From positions 310,001 through 374,000 of the forward strand of contig NZ_FOMT01000004.1 in the NCBI RefSeq assembly GCF_900112695.1: a stretch of DNA of 64,000 nucleotides. The letters run 5' to 3'. The position numbers and the translations under genes are program-made. The DNA is from Paenibacillus catalpae (GTDB lineage: Bacteria; Bacillota; Bacilli; Paenibacillales; Paenibacillaceae). Below, in pieces: positions 43,078 to 52,140 of this stretch. How positions within the stretch are numbered: the stretch's first letter is position 1; each line of letters begins with the position of its first letter. A model generated the notes under the pieces. That model saw nothing but the letters and a program-made list of their open reading frames with translations. It was not told the DNA's origin and ran no database searches.

Positions 43078-43959
43078 ATGGAAGTGAACCTGGAGTGGTA
43101 CCGCGTCTTTTATTGGATTGCGAAGACAGGAAGTTTATCCAAAGCTGCCGAGCAGCTGCACATTACTCAACCCGCAGTGAGCCACACGGTGAAACAACTG
43201 GAGGGCACGCTTGGAGGACAGCTATTCTTCCGAACGCCAAAGGGAGTTACGTTAACCACGGAAGGTGCCGTATTGCTCCAATATATCGAGCAAGCCCTCC
43301 AATCTGTTCAGATCGGAGAAAAAGCAATAGCGGAAATGAATCATTTAAATACCGGAGAAATTGCTATAGGAGCCAGCGACACGCTGTGCAAGCATTATTT
43401 ACTCCCTTATCTGGAGCAATTCCATGAGCAGCATCCCGGCGTCCGTGTCCGCGTTACGAATCGAACGACTCCTGAAACGCTTGGACTTCTTAAAGAAGGC
43501 AAGATTGACTTTGGTATCGTCAGCTTGCCCGTAATCGATAAACAGATTGATATCCGTGAAAGCACGCCTCTTCGAGACTGTTTTGTTGGGGGAAAAAGCT
43601 ATCAATCCCTTGCGGGTGGCCCACCACTTTCCTTAGAGCAATTAAGTCAGAATCCGCTGCTCTTACTTGAAGCAGGAAGCAACACGAGACGTTATCTGGA
43701 TGACTATGCTGCATCGCATGAGATTACATTCACACCAGAATTCGAGCTTGGCAGCGTGGACCTTCTTGTTCAATTCGCCAGAAGCGGATTTGGCTTAGCC
43801 CTGGTCATCCGTAATTATGTCTTGGAAGAACTAGAACGAGGAGACCTGTTCGAAATCCCTCTCATTCAGCCCTTACCCGGCCGCCATATCGGAATAGCAA
43901 CTTTACGAGGAATCCCTTTATCCGCTGCTACGAAATCATTCCTCTCCTTATTGCCATAG
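43078..43959 (+). CDS. LysR family transcriptional regulator
   Basis: A 293-residue regulator. N-terminal winged helix: FYWIAKTGSLSKAAEQLHIT, QPAVSHTVKQLEGTLGGQLF. The effector domain starts at GEIAIGASDTLCKHYLLPYL and includes the periplasmic-binding-like fold with LLLEAGSNTRRYLDDY. It is divergent from the PurA paralogue across a 110-bp AT-rich spacer, the classic arrangement for activation of the neighbour in response to a ligand. GAGGAATACCT precedes the ATG. Confidence 0.9.
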   Translation: MEVNLEWYRVFYWIAKTGSLSKAAEQLHITQPAVSHTVKQLEGTLGGQLFFRTPKGVTLTTEGAVLLQYIEQALQSVQIGEKAIAEMNHLNTGEIAIGASDTLCKHYLLPYLEQFHEQHPGVRVRVTNRTTPETLGLLKEGKIDFGIVSLPVIDKQIDIRESTPLRDCFVGGKSYQSLAGGPPLSLEQLSQNPLLLLEAGSNTRRYLDDYAASHEITFTPEFELGSVDLLVQFARSGFGLALVIRNYVLEELERGDLFEIPLIQPLPGRHIGIATLRGIPLSAATKSFLSLLP

Positions 43960-43989
43960 AAAAAAAGCACCATAGCCAGCTTTTACGCC

Positions 43990-44319
43990 TTATTTCACCG
44001 ATGCCTTGCCTGGACGAACCGCCTTCACTTCATACATATTGACCGTGGTGCTGATCATATACTCCGGCGGCGTGTTGTTCTTCTTCTCCCGATGGCCTTG
44101 AATATGCTCCGGGCTTTTCTCCCACGCTTTCCATGCCTCTTCCGACTCCCAGCGGATCATCGCAACGACTTCGTCGTGATCCTTGGTGCGCTTGTTCACC
44201 ATGACGCTGACATCAAGAAGTCCTTCTCTCTCGTCCAGAATACCCGGCTGGCTGAAACGCTCAACCACCTTGTCGCCGCTGCCCTTTTCTACAACCATTG
44301 TTCTGATTTGAACAAACAT
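43990..44319 (-). CDS. IsdG/HmoA-type heme-degrading monooxygenase
   Basis: A 109-residue ABM-fold protein. MIRWESEEAWKAWEKSPEH, IQGHREKK carries the Trp and His expected near the heme face, and the N terminus is FVQIRTMVVEKGSGDKVVER. Family members cleave heme to release iron; some act on other substrates. It is the last gene of the iron-transport operon, 28 bp after the binding-protein gene, with a strong AAGGAGGAGA site. The context supports a role in iron acquisition from heme. Confidence 0.85.
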   Translation of the reverse strand: MFVQIRTMVVEKGSGDKVVERFSQPGILDEREGLLDVSVMVNKRTKDHDEVVAMIRWESEEAWKAWEKSPEHIQGHREKKNNTPPEYMISTTVNMYEVKAVRPGKASVK

Positions 44320-44347
44320 GGTATCGTCTCCTCCTTAAACACTTCTA

Positions 44348-45370
44348 TTATTGAACCGCTTGTGCCGCTTCCTTCACCATTGCCAGCTCTGACTGGAGTC
44401 CGCCGCCCGACAGGTACCAGAAATCCGGGCTCAGATAAATAATTTTGCCGTTCTTATAAGCATTTGTTTTCTTCACAAGATCATTCTCGATTACTTCTTT
44501 GGCCGGTTTAGCTCCATCTCCGCCTGCAATTACATCACGGTCAACAACAAACAGGATGTCCGGATTTTTCTCCGCAATGTATTCGCTCGAGATACTTTGG
44601 CCGTGCGTGGAGGATTCGATTTTGTCATCCGCCGGTACAAAGCCGTAGCCGTCATGGATAACACCAAAGCGCGAGCCTGAACCATAAGCGCTGATCTTGC
44701 CGCCAGTTGTCAGGACGACCAAGGCTTTCCCGGCATTTGCTGCTTTTGTTTTCAGGTCGGCTTTAGCCGCTTCAATCTCAGCAACAAGTGCTTCCGTCTC
44801 CGCCTGCTTCGAGAAGATCTCGGCATACCAATTCGTATTTTTTGCAAAAGATTCCGCATAGTTCGCGTAGTCTAACGATACTTGGATCGTTGGGGCAATC
44901 TTGTTCAGCTCTTCGTAAGCCTCAGACGTACGTCCGCCGATAAAGATCACATCCGGCTTCAGCGCGGCAAGCTTCTCGAAGTCCGGCTCGAACAACGTGC
45001 CGACATCGGTATATTTATCATCCTGGTACTTGGACAGATAGCCTGGCAAAGAGCCTTTCGGCAGCGCCGCGATTTCTACACCCAGCTTATCGAGCGTATC
45101 GATTGCGCCGTAATCAAAAGCAACGACCTTCTCAGGGTTTGTTTTAACCGTTGCCGTTCCCAGCTCATGCGTGATTGTCACTTCCGTTGGGGCAGCGGAT
45201 TCTGCTCCCGCAGCATTCGAATTCGTTGCAGCGCCTGCTGAATTGGACGCAGGCGCATTCGATGCCGACGCATTCGCGTTCGAAGCCTCCTCCTTATTGC
45301 TTCCGCATGCGGACAGAACCGTGACGGAAAGGGCTAGCACAAGAGCATAAGAACCGATTTTTTTAAACAC
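44348..45370 (-). CDS. Ferric-siderophore-binding lipoprotein, YclQ-like
   Basis: A 340-residue lipoprotein: FKKIGSYALVLALSVTVLSAC with lipobox LSA/C, an Ala/Ser/Asn-rich linker, then a type III (FecB/CeuE-like) siderophore-binding fold (VVAFDYGAIDTLDKLGVEIA, LAALKPDVIFIGGR, YGSGSRFGVIHDGYGF). The likely ligand is a catecholate such as petrobactin, by resemblance to Bacillus YclQ. The start is GTG 45370, with GAGGAG upstream. It receives substrate for the YclNOP-like membrane complex encoded just upstream. Confidence 0.88.
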   Translation of the reverse strand: MFKKIGSYALVLALSVTVLSACGSNKEEASNANASASNAPASNSAGAATNSNAAGAESAAPTEVTITHELGTATVKTNPEKVVAFDYGAIDTLDKLGVEIAALPKGSLPGYLSKYQDDKYTDVGTLFEPDFEKLAALKPDVIFIGGRTSEAYEELNKIAPTIQVSLDYANYAESFAKNTNWYAEIFSKQAETEALVAEIEAAKADLKTKAANAGKALVVLTTGGKISAYGSGSRFGVIHDGYGFVPADDKIESSTHGQSISSEYIAEKNPDILFVVDRDVIAGGDGAKPAKEVIENDLVKKTNAYKNGKIIYLSPDFWYLSGGGLQSELAMVKEAAQAVQ

Positions 45371-45407
45371 GTGAACACCACTCCTCATTGATTGTTTATA
45401 TAGTTAA

Positions 45408-46166
45408 TTAACGAAAATACAAGCAAACCTTCCGGCCATCCACGTTATGCACCGGAATGTCGATGTCGTAAATCTCTTTGAGCACAACCGGATCCATCAT
45501 GTCATCCACACTCCCGTGCCGAATAACCCGGCCTTCCTTAAGCGCAACGATCGAATCCGAATACGCCGCCGCAAAGTTAATGTCATGAAGGACAAGCACA
45601 ATCGTCTTGCCAAGCTCGTCCGTCAGCCTGCGCAGCACCTTCATCATCTGTACCGAATGCTTTAGATCGAGGTTATTTAACGGCTCATCGAGCAGAATGT
45701 AGTCGGTATCCTGGGCAAGCACCATGGCGATAAAAGCCCGCTGCCGCTGCCCGCCGCTGAGCTGATCAATGAATTTGCCGCGCAGCTCCTCGAGCTCCAT
45801 GTAGCGGATAGCCTCGTCTACGCTTCGATGGTCCTCCGCGCTCAGCCTGCCGGACGAGTGAGGGAACCGCCCGAATTCGACGAGCTCGCCAACCTTCAGC
45901 TTCACGTTCAGCTGATTGGACTGCTTCAGAATCGAGATGACCCGAGCAAGCCCGCGGCTGTCCGCCTTGCTCACATCTGCTCCGGCAATCTGCACCTGTC
46001 CCTCATCCATCGGGATGAGGCGGCTGATCAAGGATAAGAGCGTACTTTTGCCTGCCCCGTTAGGTCCTATAAAGGAGGTTACCGCTCCCTTGGCTATGGT
46101 CAGCGAGATATCGTGAATGCCTTGCCCGCCGCCGTAACGTTTGGATAACCCGCGGACTTCAATCAT
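45408..46166 (-). CDS. Ferric-siderophore ABC transporter ATPase, YclP-like
   Basis: A 252-residue ATPase. Walker A IGPNGAGKSTLLSLI near residue 35, signature QLSGGQRQRAFIAM, Walker B DYILLDEPLNNLDLK, and H-loop LVLHDINFAAAY. It energises uptake of ferric siderophore. Its start overlaps the stop of the permease gene (ATGA), with GAAGGAGGAAC before it. Confidence 0.92.
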   Translation of the reverse strand: MIEVRGLSKRYGGGQGIHDISLTIAKGAVTSFIGPNGAGKSTLLSLISRLIPMDEGQVQIAGADVSKADSRGLARVISILKQSNQLNVKLKVGELVEFGRFPHSSGRLSAEDHRSVDEAIRYMELEELRGKFIDQLSGGQRQRAFIAMVLAQDTDYILLDEPLNNLDLKHSVQMMKVLRRLTDELGKTIVLVLHDINFAAAYSDSIVALKEGRVIRHGSVDDMMDPVVLKEIYDIDIPVHNVDGRKVCLYFR

Positions 46167-47113
46167 GTTCGTTCCTCCTTCAGCAGCAAATATAAGAAGT
46201 ATAGGCCGCCGGCAAAATTCAGAATAACGCTGAGCGAGGTCGAGAACGTAAAGACGCGCTCGGCGATCAGCTGCCCGCCAATAAGTGCTGCAAAGCTGAT
46301 CAGCGAAGCTGCCGGCAGGACAACTGCGCTGCGGAACGAGCTCATGAGCCGATAAGCGACATTCGAGACCAGGAAGCCCAGGAAGGTAATCGGACCAACA
46401 AGCGCAGTAGAGACGGATACGAGCAGGGCGACAAAGACGAGCAGCCGTTTCGTAATCCGGTCATAAGGAACACCCAGGTTAACCGCATGCTCCCTTCCCA
46501 GCGCCATCACGTCCAGATACTTCAGATCCTTGCAGAAATACAGAGCCGACAGCACCGCAATAGCCGTTGCGAGAACCATAACCTCGCTGTTCACGTTATT
46601 GAAGCTGGCGAACATCTTGTCCTGCACAACGAGGAATTCGTTCGGATCCAGCAGCATCTGCAGAAAGCTCGAGATACTCGAGAAAAACGAGCCGCAGATG
46701 ATGCCGACCAGCAGCAGGAAATAGATCGCGCGTCCGTCCTTCCGCAGGAACAGGAGCTTATACAGCACGCCGCAGAACGGAATCATAACGGCCGCCGACA
46801 GGAAGAACTGAACGTTTTTGCTCATCGCGGTCAAAGTATCGGCACCCAGCATAAATACGATAGCCGTCTGAAGCAGCAGGTAGAGAGAGTCCAGCCCAAT
46901 CAGGCTTGGCGTCAGGATCTTATTGTTCGTCAACGTCTGGAATACAACGGTCGAAACGGAGATGGCCATTCCGGTAAGCAGCATCGCTGCAATCTTCTTC
47001 GATCTCCTTGGCAGGATATAATCCCAGTTGCCGTAAGAATGGATCGTCATAAATACGGCTATCAGAGCAATCACCACGATGGCGAGGATCAGCAGCTTTC
47101 GTTTGTCAGTCAT
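46163..47113 (-). CDS. Ferric-siderophore ABC permease, YclO-like
   Basis: A 316-residue FecCD-family permease with about nine helices; LTNNKILTPSLIGLDSLYLL and LGREHAVNLGVPYDRITKRL are characteristic, and VGPITFLGFLVSNVAYRLM is the coupling region. It forms a heterodimer with the protein encoded upstream; the reading frames overlap by 8 bp. Confidence 0.9.
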   Translation of the reverse strand: MTDKRKLLILAIVVIALIAVFMTIHSYGNWDYILPRRSKKIAAMLLTGMAISVSTVVFQTLTNNKILTPSLIGLDSLYLLLQTAIVFMLGADTLTAMSKNVQFFLSAAVMIPFCGVLYKLLFLRKDGRAIYFLLLVGIICGSFFSSISSFLQMLLDPNEFLVVQDKMFASFNNVNSEVMVLATAIAVLSALYFCKDLKYLDVMALGREHAVNLGVPYDRITKRLLVFVALLVSVSTALVGPITFLGFLVSNVAYRLMSSFRSAVVLPAASLISFAALIGGQLIAERVFTFSTSLSVILNFAGGLYFLYLLLKEERT

Positions 47114-48059
47114 GAGCAGCCCTCCTCCTAAGCAGCAGGTAGAGGAAAATGCCGCTTCCCAGCACGCCTACAACCAGACCTATCGGTACCTCGAACGGAT
47201 AAATAACGATTCGCCCGAGAATGTCGCAGCCAAGTACAAAGATCGCGCCAAGCAGAGCCGTATGCGCCAGACTGCTTCGCAGATGATCGCCTTTATACAA
47301 GGAGACCAGATTCGGTATGATGAGCCCAAGAAAAGGCAAGGATCCGACGGTCAGCAATATAACAGCGGACACCAGCGCAACAATGGCAAGACCAATCCGC
47401 ATGACCTGCCGGTAATTCAGGCCAAGGTTAACAGCGAATGATTCTCCCATCCCCGCAATCGTGAAACGGTCCGCGAACAAGTAAGCCAGAAGGATCAGCG
47501 GGATGCTGATGTACAGCATCTCGTAACGGCCTTTCAGAATGCTCGAGAAATCCCCGTTCAGCCAGCTGCCTACGCTTTGCATCAAGTTGTACTTGAGTGC
47601 AAGAAATGTCGTCGCCGAGCCAACTATACTGCCGAACATCAGTCCGACGAGGGCAACGAGTATCGGATCGCGGTAGCGCAGCCGTTCCATGATTCGGATC
47701 ATCACCAGCGTGCCAGCCATAGCGAACGCGAATGCGATGACGATCTTGACGAGCGGTGAAGCGCCGGGAATTATAATCATCGCCATAAGGACGCCGAGAC
47801 TCGCGGAATCGGTTGTGCCTGCCGTCGTTGGCGAGACGAACTTATTCCTTGTCAGCTGCTGCATGATGAGGCCGATCACGCTCATGCCTACTCCCGCGAT
47901 AATAATGCTGATCAGGCGCGGGATTCGGCTGATTCGCATGATCTCCGCCTGATCCTCCGTCAGCTGGAACAACTCCCATGGACGGATATCCGATACGCCT
48001 ACAAACAAAGAAGTGAAAGAAAGAATGAGCAGCACCGGAAACAAATAACGGAGTTTCAA
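47106..48059 (-). CDS. Ferric-siderophore ABC permease, YclN-like
   Basis: A 317-residue FecCD-family permease: LISIIIAGVGMSVIGLIMQQ, TRNKFVSPTTAGTTDSASLG, and the coupling segment GSLPFLGLIIPNLVSLY. It starts at TTG 48059, with AAAGGAAGGG 6 bases upstream. It is the first gene of the yclNOPQ-hmoA-like operon; a Fur-like box is 16 bp before the start. Confidence 0.9.
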   Translation of the reverse strand: MKLRYLFPVLLILSFTSLFVGVSDIRPWELFQLTEDQAEIMRISRIPRLISIIIAGVGMSVIGLIMQQLTRNKFVSPTTAGTTDSASLGVLMAMIIIPGASPLVKIVIAFAFAMAGTLVMIRIMERLRYRDPILVALVGLMFGSIVGSATTFLALKYNLMQSVGSWLNGDFSSILKGRYEMLYISIPLILLAYLFADRFTIAGMGESFAVNLGLNYRQVMRIGLAIVALVSAVILLTVGSLPFLGLIIPNLVSLYKGDHLRSSLAHTALLGAIFVLGCDILGRIVIYPFEVPIGLVVGVLGSGIFLYLLLRRRAAHD

Positions 48060-48074
48060 GCGAATCCCTTCCTT

Positions 48075-48089
48075 TGATATTGATTCTCA
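48075..48089 (-). promoter_or_regulatory. Fur box upstream of the yclN-like gene
   Basis: On the minus strand TGAGAAT-C-AATATCA, a 7-1-7 match to TGATAAT-N-ATTATCA at most positions, just before the ribosome binding site. Confidence 0.65.
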
Positions 48090-48117
48090 TTTGCATTTCT
48101 TCCATCATTTTAGCGGC

Positions 48118-48152
48118 AAAAAAAAGAAACCGGAATGGATTTTCCGGTTCCC
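48118..48152 (-). terminator. Terminator of the btr-like gene
   Basis: On the minus strand AACCGGAA, loop, TTCCGGTT, then C and a run of eight Ts. It separates the regulator from the transporter operon. Confidence 0.85.
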
Positions 48153-49682
48153 TCATGGACTTTTCTGCACGACCTCGTTCTCGGTATGCAGATGATAAAC
48201 AATTTGTTCAAGCAACGTTTCATGCATCGTTGCATTGTAGTTGAAAGGCTCGTCCAGCCGGATGCAGAAGCTGTGCTTTGGTCTCCCGTCGGCCTTCAGC
48301 ATCCCCCACTCTTCCTCCAGACGCCGGCATTCTTCCTCCGATGCGGGATATTCCATCAGGAAAAGAACATGATCACATTCCAGCTTCGCAACCTCGCAAA
48401 GCGTCTTGGCATCCATAAAGCCGATCCGGGAAGCAGCCGGCGGCGCTTGAAAACCTATTTCATCATAGAGCAAATCGGCAAGCTTCTTGACCTGTGTTCC
48501 AAAAACCCTGAAATTCCCCTTCCGCACGCCAACAAGCAGAAACGGAGTGTCTGCGCAACGCTCCCGTAACAAGGCGCGGGCGTTCGCGCTCTTGCTGTCA
48601 AAGTCGGAGAGCCATTGCTCCGCTATACCCGAGAGACCAAACAGCTCCCCGAACTGAGCGAGCCGCTTCTTCCAGGAATAACGATGCCAGTCGTACTCCC
48701 GCACCGGTGCTATCGCAGACAACGCAAGACGCAGTTCTTCCGGTATCGGTCCGGATAGGATCACCTCCGGATTGGCAAGGCGAAGCTGCTCCATAACCCC
48801 TTCTCTTCCCGCTATGTCCTTATCCCAATTCTTCTTGAGTCTGATGCATGGCGTCATGCCCAAAGCTTCCAGGTCTCCTGCAAAAACACCGCAGAGAACT
48901 GCCGCCCTCGTTCTTGCCTTCGCCGCATATTCCGTTGGCGCTATCCCCATTCGTTTCTTAAACAGCCGGCTGAAATAGAACTCATCGCTATACCCAACCG
49001 AGTGGGCGGCTTTGGTCACGGAGACACCCGGATCGGCAAGAAGCCGCAGGGACGCCTGGAGGCGCGCCTTCGTCAGAAATTGATGGGGACTAAGCCCCGT
49101 ATGCTCGCGGAATACGCGGTAGAAGCGGCTTGAGCCTGAGCTTCGCGCAAGGCTTTCCATCTCCAAGGTCAAATCAAACTGCTCCAGCATCCGCCGGCGT
49201 ATATGAAGGACGAATCGGGCAAGCTCCGGCTTCTCCTCTTCCTCCGTCTTTTCCGCCTTCAAGCAGGCCGAGACGATGGTAAACAGATGCGACTGCATTC
49301 TGCAGTGCTCCGCAAGCTCACTGTTCTCGTCAATCTGCTGAAGCTCAGGCAACCAATTCCGAATTTGCGGCAGCCTGAAAATAACCGGATGGGCCAGTCC
49401 CTTAAGCGCCTCTGCCACTCTGCCCCCGGCCTGAAAGGATAGAATCGCCGCTTTCACTTCCATCCCTGCGGATAATAAGTAAGAGCAGCCCGCTGGCAAG
49501 AAAGTTAACTCCCCTGTTTTGAGACTATATTTTCTCTTCCCGTTTATACTAATCTGCAGCTTTTCCTGCAGGCAGACGATGAACCGAAACCAATCATCAG
49601 ACGGCTGCTTAAACACATTACCCGGAGGAAGTTCAATCGCTTCCGTCCGAATATAATGCAGACCATTCCCTCGAAGCGTCAT
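48153..49682 (-). CDS. Btr-like AraC regulator fused to a siderophore-binding-like domain
   Basis: A 509-residue activator. A cupin-like N terminus (~20-110) is followed by an AraC HTH pair around 165-265 (LESLARSSGSSRFYRVFREH-type helix and AAHSVGYSDEFYFSRLFKKR). The C-terminal ~240 residues resemble a periplasmic-binding domain (NPEVILSGPIPEELRLALSA, FRVFGTQVKKLADLLYDEIG). In Bacillus Btr this domain binds the siderophore in the cytoplasm and turns on uptake genes. ATG 49682 follows GGGGAGGTG. It sits directly upstream of the yclNOPQ-like operon, its probable target. Confidence 0.9.
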   Translation of the reverse strand: MTLRGNGLHYIRTEAIELPPGNVFKQPSDDWFRFIVCLQEKLQISINGKRKYSLKTGELTFLPAGCSYLLSAGMEVKAAILSFQAGGRVAEALKGLAHPVIFRLPQIRNWLPELQQIDENSELAEHCRMQSHLFTIVSACLKAEKTEEEEKPELARFVLHIRRRMLEQFDLTLEMESLARSSGSSRFYRVFREHTGLSPHQFLTKARLQASLRLLADPGVSVTKAAHSVGYSDEFYFSRLFKKRMGIAPTEYAAKARTRAAVLCGVFAGDLEALGMTPCIRLKKNWDKDIAGREGVMEQLRLANPEVILSGPIPEELRLALSAIAPVREYDWHRYSWKKRLAQFGELFGLSGIAEQWLSDFDSKSANARALLRERCADTPFLLVGVRKGNFRVFGTQVKKLADLLYDEIGFQAPPAASRIGFMDAKTLCEVAKLECDHVLFLMEYPASEEECRRLEEEWGMLKADGRPKHSFCIRLDEPFNYNATMHETLLEQIVYHLHTENEVVQKSP

Positions 49683-49717
49683 GCCCAGCACCTCCCCTAA
49701 CATGCTTTTATTTTAGT

Positions 49718-49732
49718 TGATAATCATTCTCA
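49718..49732 (-). promoter_or_regulatory. Fur box upstream of the btr-like gene
   Basis: TGATAAT-C-ATTCTCA on the plus strand, extended by TTGTCAA, is one mismatch from the 7-1-7 Fur consensus. It lies 36 bp before the start codon. Confidence 0.75.
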
Positions 49733-49771
49733 TTGTCAATGAAATGGGATTAATTGGGCCCGAAGAAGCAC

Positions 49772-49806
49772 AAAGGCCGGAGTTCTCCCCAAGGAGGCCC
49801 CGGCCT
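49772..49806. terminator. GC-rich terminator-like hairpin
   Basis: AAGGCCGG and CCGGCCT outer arms, CTCC/GGAG inner arms. On the minus strand it is followed by TTTGTG, consistent with ending the small membrane protein gene. It resembles the hairpins at 51613 and 56848. Confidence 0.65.
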
Positions 49807-49867
49807 ATCATATCCGAAGATGCTCAGCCCTGTCTGTCGGCTGGCGGACTGCTGCATCTAAGATTTT

Positions 49868-50155
49868 TTATAATTTACCTTTCAAGTCCATGAGATACTT
49901 CAGGAGCACAGCGAGTGCGCCCAAGTAATAGCCGACCAGAACTAGCCAGCCGGTTACATCCATTGCAGCAAGACCTGCAAGAAGGAGCAGCGGGAGCACA
50001 TAGTAAACCATGTCTTTCAGATAGCCTAACACGAAGTCAGTCGAGAATTTGCCTCCTGTTACCATTTTGAACAAATCAACCAATAAGTTGGCAGCCATTG
50101 AACCCATTACGACCCACATTGCAACTTCCATCCAAAGTGTAAATGATCCTAGCAC
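49868..50155 (-). CDS. Small holin-like membrane protein
   Basis: A 95-residue protein with three hydrophobic segments (about residues 8-28, 48-66, 68-86), charged ends and a KYLMDLKGKL tail. Size and topology resemble phage-type holins, but no endolysin or phage gene is adjacent, so a free-standing membrane protein of other function is equally possible. It starts with GTG behind a perfect GGAGGTGAT site. Confidence 0.6.
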   Translation of the reverse strand: MLGSFTLWMEVAMWVVMGSMAANLLVDLFKMVTGGKFSTDFVLGYLKDMVYYVLPLLLLAGLAAMDVTGWLVLVGYYLGALAVLLKYLMDLKGKL

Positions 50156-50395
50156 TTTTCATCACCTCCGAATCAGAGGATTGTGATACGCTTTCATTTT
50201 ATGCAAGGAGCTTGCAAGTTGTCTCCTTCAATAGCCTGTATATCTATAAAAATAGAGCGCATGGCGAATAGCCTACATAATCGTCAAACAGCAGAACCAA
50301 AATACGAGGTAATCCCGGAACCTAGGAGGGTTGACCTAATCTTTTGCAAATCGCTTCTTCCAACCGTTTCCTGCATCCTGATATAATTGCAAGTA

Positions 50396-51583
50396 ATGGA
50401 TATTCTTCTCGTCAGGCTGGTGACAACTATAAGCATACTGCTGGATTCTACAACCATTATCCTTTTTCTTGGAATAGGATATTTATTAACCTTTATTCTA
50501 ATAAGCGCCTACTGGCGTGATGTGATCAGGGCTCTTACGGTCAGAACCTTCTTTCTGGGTAAACTCGCGCAATCCGTCTCTTGGTTTTGCGTCATATTAC
50601 GCGGTGATATCCCCGATTTCCTCTCCATCTCCATTGCGAATTCGCTTATGTTTGTCGGAGTGTCCCTGGAAATCATCTCTTTGTTAAGCTTAAGAAACGA
50701 ATGGCGTGCAGGATTCAGGAAACTGTATCTATGGGGCATATGGCTTGGCATCATCGGGTTTCAGCTAGTCATCCTCATTCATAACGAGGAGGATTTGCGG
50801 ATCGTATACGGCTCCTTTGTCCTTGCGTTTCTTCAAGCACCTGCATACCGGTTGCTTCGCGGTTCTTCCTTGTTAATGAAAGTAATAGGGTATTTCTATC
50901 TGTTTGTTGCTGCGGCCAATGTCTTCCGAGGGGCAACCGCACTGTTAACCGATACATCCGTCAGCTTTTTCACCCCGGGAATCTATCAATTGATTTATCT
51001 GCTGGCCGTTTATCTGCTTACGGTATTAAGCATTATGGCATTTTTGCTGCTGTGGAAGGAGAAGATCAATCAGGAGCTGCTGCATTACGCCAGTTATGAC
51101 GATCTGACCGGTACTTTGAATCGGAGAATGTTTACTGCAAATGCCAAAGCTTCTCTCGATCGCTACGCCAGGAAAAAAGAAGCCGTATCCTATCTGCTGT
51201 TTGATATCGACTGCTTTAAGGACATTAATGATACCTACGGCCATCATGTAGGAGATCTCGTGCTTAAGGACGTTACGAATCGAATTAAGCAGCAATTAGG
51301 CGAGAACGATCTGTTTGTGCGTTATGGCGGGGACGAGTTTGGCATTCTTTTACCTGGCAAAAACGAGCTGGAATCAAGTACATTGGCCGAGCGCATCAAG
51401 AACATGCTGGAAACCGCTCCAAGCAGCCTGCCTGTCTCCTATACCGTTAGCATTGGAGTGCTCACCGTCGTCCCCGATCAGCACACCCTTCTGGAAGCCA
51501 TGTACAAGAGATGTGATCAGGCACTGTACAATGCCAAAAGAAACGGTAGAAACAGCATCTTCCGAAGCCAGTTCAGCCAGTAA
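50396..51583 (+). CDS. Membrane-anchored diguanylate cyclase (GGDEF)
   Basis: A 395-residue protein. The N-terminal ~220 residues contain seven to eight hydrophobic segments forming a membrane input domain. The GGDEF domain follows at ~230-390: DDLTGTLNRRMF, LFDIDCFKDINDTYGHHVGD and the intact active site RYGGDEF, so it should make c-di-GMP. No RxxD inhibitory site is evident before GGDEF. The start is uncertain: no clear ribosome binding site precedes ATG 50396. No EAL partner is adjacent. Confidence 0.85.
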   Translation: MDILLVRLVTTISILLDSTTIILFLGIGYLLTFILISAYWRDVIRALTVRTFFLGKLAQSVSWFCVILRGDIPDFLSISIANSLMFVGVSLEIISLLSLRNEWRAGFRKLYLWGIWLGIIGFQLVILIHNEEDLRIVYGSFVLAFLQAPAYRLLRGSSLLMKVIGYFYLFVAAANVFRGATALLTDTSVSFFTPGIYQLIYLLAVYLLTVLSIMAFLLLWKEKINQELLHYASYDDLTGTLNRRMFTANAKASLDRYARKKEAVSYLLFDIDCFKDINDTYGHHVGDLVLKDVTNRIKQQLGENDLFVRYGGDEFGILLPGKNELESSTLAERIKNMLETAPSSLPVSYTVSIGVLTVVPDQHTLLEAMYKRCDQALYNAKRNGRNSIFRSQFSQ

Positions 51584-51612
51584 CACTCCTCCTGTGCTTG
51601 GCGAATAACCCG

Positions 51613-51653
51613 AAAGGCCGGGAATCTCCCGCATTGGGAGATTCCCGGCCTTT
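51613..51653. terminator. Perfect bidirectional terminator hairpin
   Basis: AAAGGCCGGGAATCTCCC, GCATT, GGGAGATTCCCGGCCTTT: 18-bp perfect arms between convergent genes. Near-identical to the hairpin at 56848. Confidence 0.9.
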
Positions 51654-51660
51654 CCTGTGT

Positions 51661-52023
51661 CTAACGGCTGACATCATACTCATCTCTTGCCTTCTTCACG
51701 TCATCGTAATGATCAACAGCCCAGAGCTTAAGCATATTCATAAGGGGCAGAAGCGATTCCCCGAGCGGCGTCAGCGAGTATTCGGTAATCGGCGGAACCG
51801 AAGGGATAAGCTTGCGGTTGGCTACGCCATCCCGCTCCAATTGCTTCAAGGTTTGGGTTAACATTTTCTGCGAAATGCCTTCAATGCGCCTCTTCATCTC
51901 CCCGTAACGAATGGTTCCGTCTTCCATCGCATAAATGGCCAGTGCCGTCCACTTGTTCGAGATAATCTCCAGCACATGGCTGTACCTGCACAATTCCAGA
52001 GATATATCCGGCAGCTTTCTCAT
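51661..52023 (-). CDS. HxlR family transcriptional regulator
   Basis: A 120-residue winged-helix regulator. A conserved Cys lies in SLELCRYSHVLEIISNKWTA; RYGEMKRRIEGISQKMLTQT, LKQLERDGVANRKLI and the VEYSLTPLG-like TEYSLTPLGESLL wing follow. Such proteins sense electrophiles or quinones through the cysteine. It is divergent from an oxidoreductase gene, its likely target. AGGGAGGAACAGCA precedes the ATG. Confidence 0.9.
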   Translation of the reverse strand: MRKLPDISLELCRYSHVLEIISNKWTALAIYAMEDGTIRYGEMKRRIEGISQKMLTQTLKQLERDGVANRKLIPSVPPITEYSLTPLGESLLPLMNMLKLWAVDHYDDVKKARDEYDVSR

Positions 52024-52140
52024 TGCTGTTCCTCCCTCGTACGCACCTTAACGTTCGTAATCCACTTAAAAGTGCCGTGTTACTAAATTTTATGGCGTGC
52101 GCTATATTATGTCTATATTTTACAAAGGAGTGTGCTGAAA

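Noticed and set aside
43960-43990. Terminator between LysR and the heme monooxygenase gene
   Set aside because: AAAAGC..GCTTTT gives only a weak 6-bp stem; not strong enough to list.
49868-50155. Holin as a sign of prophage
   Set aside because: No lysin, portal, tail or integrase gene nearby; the call is kept only as holin-like.
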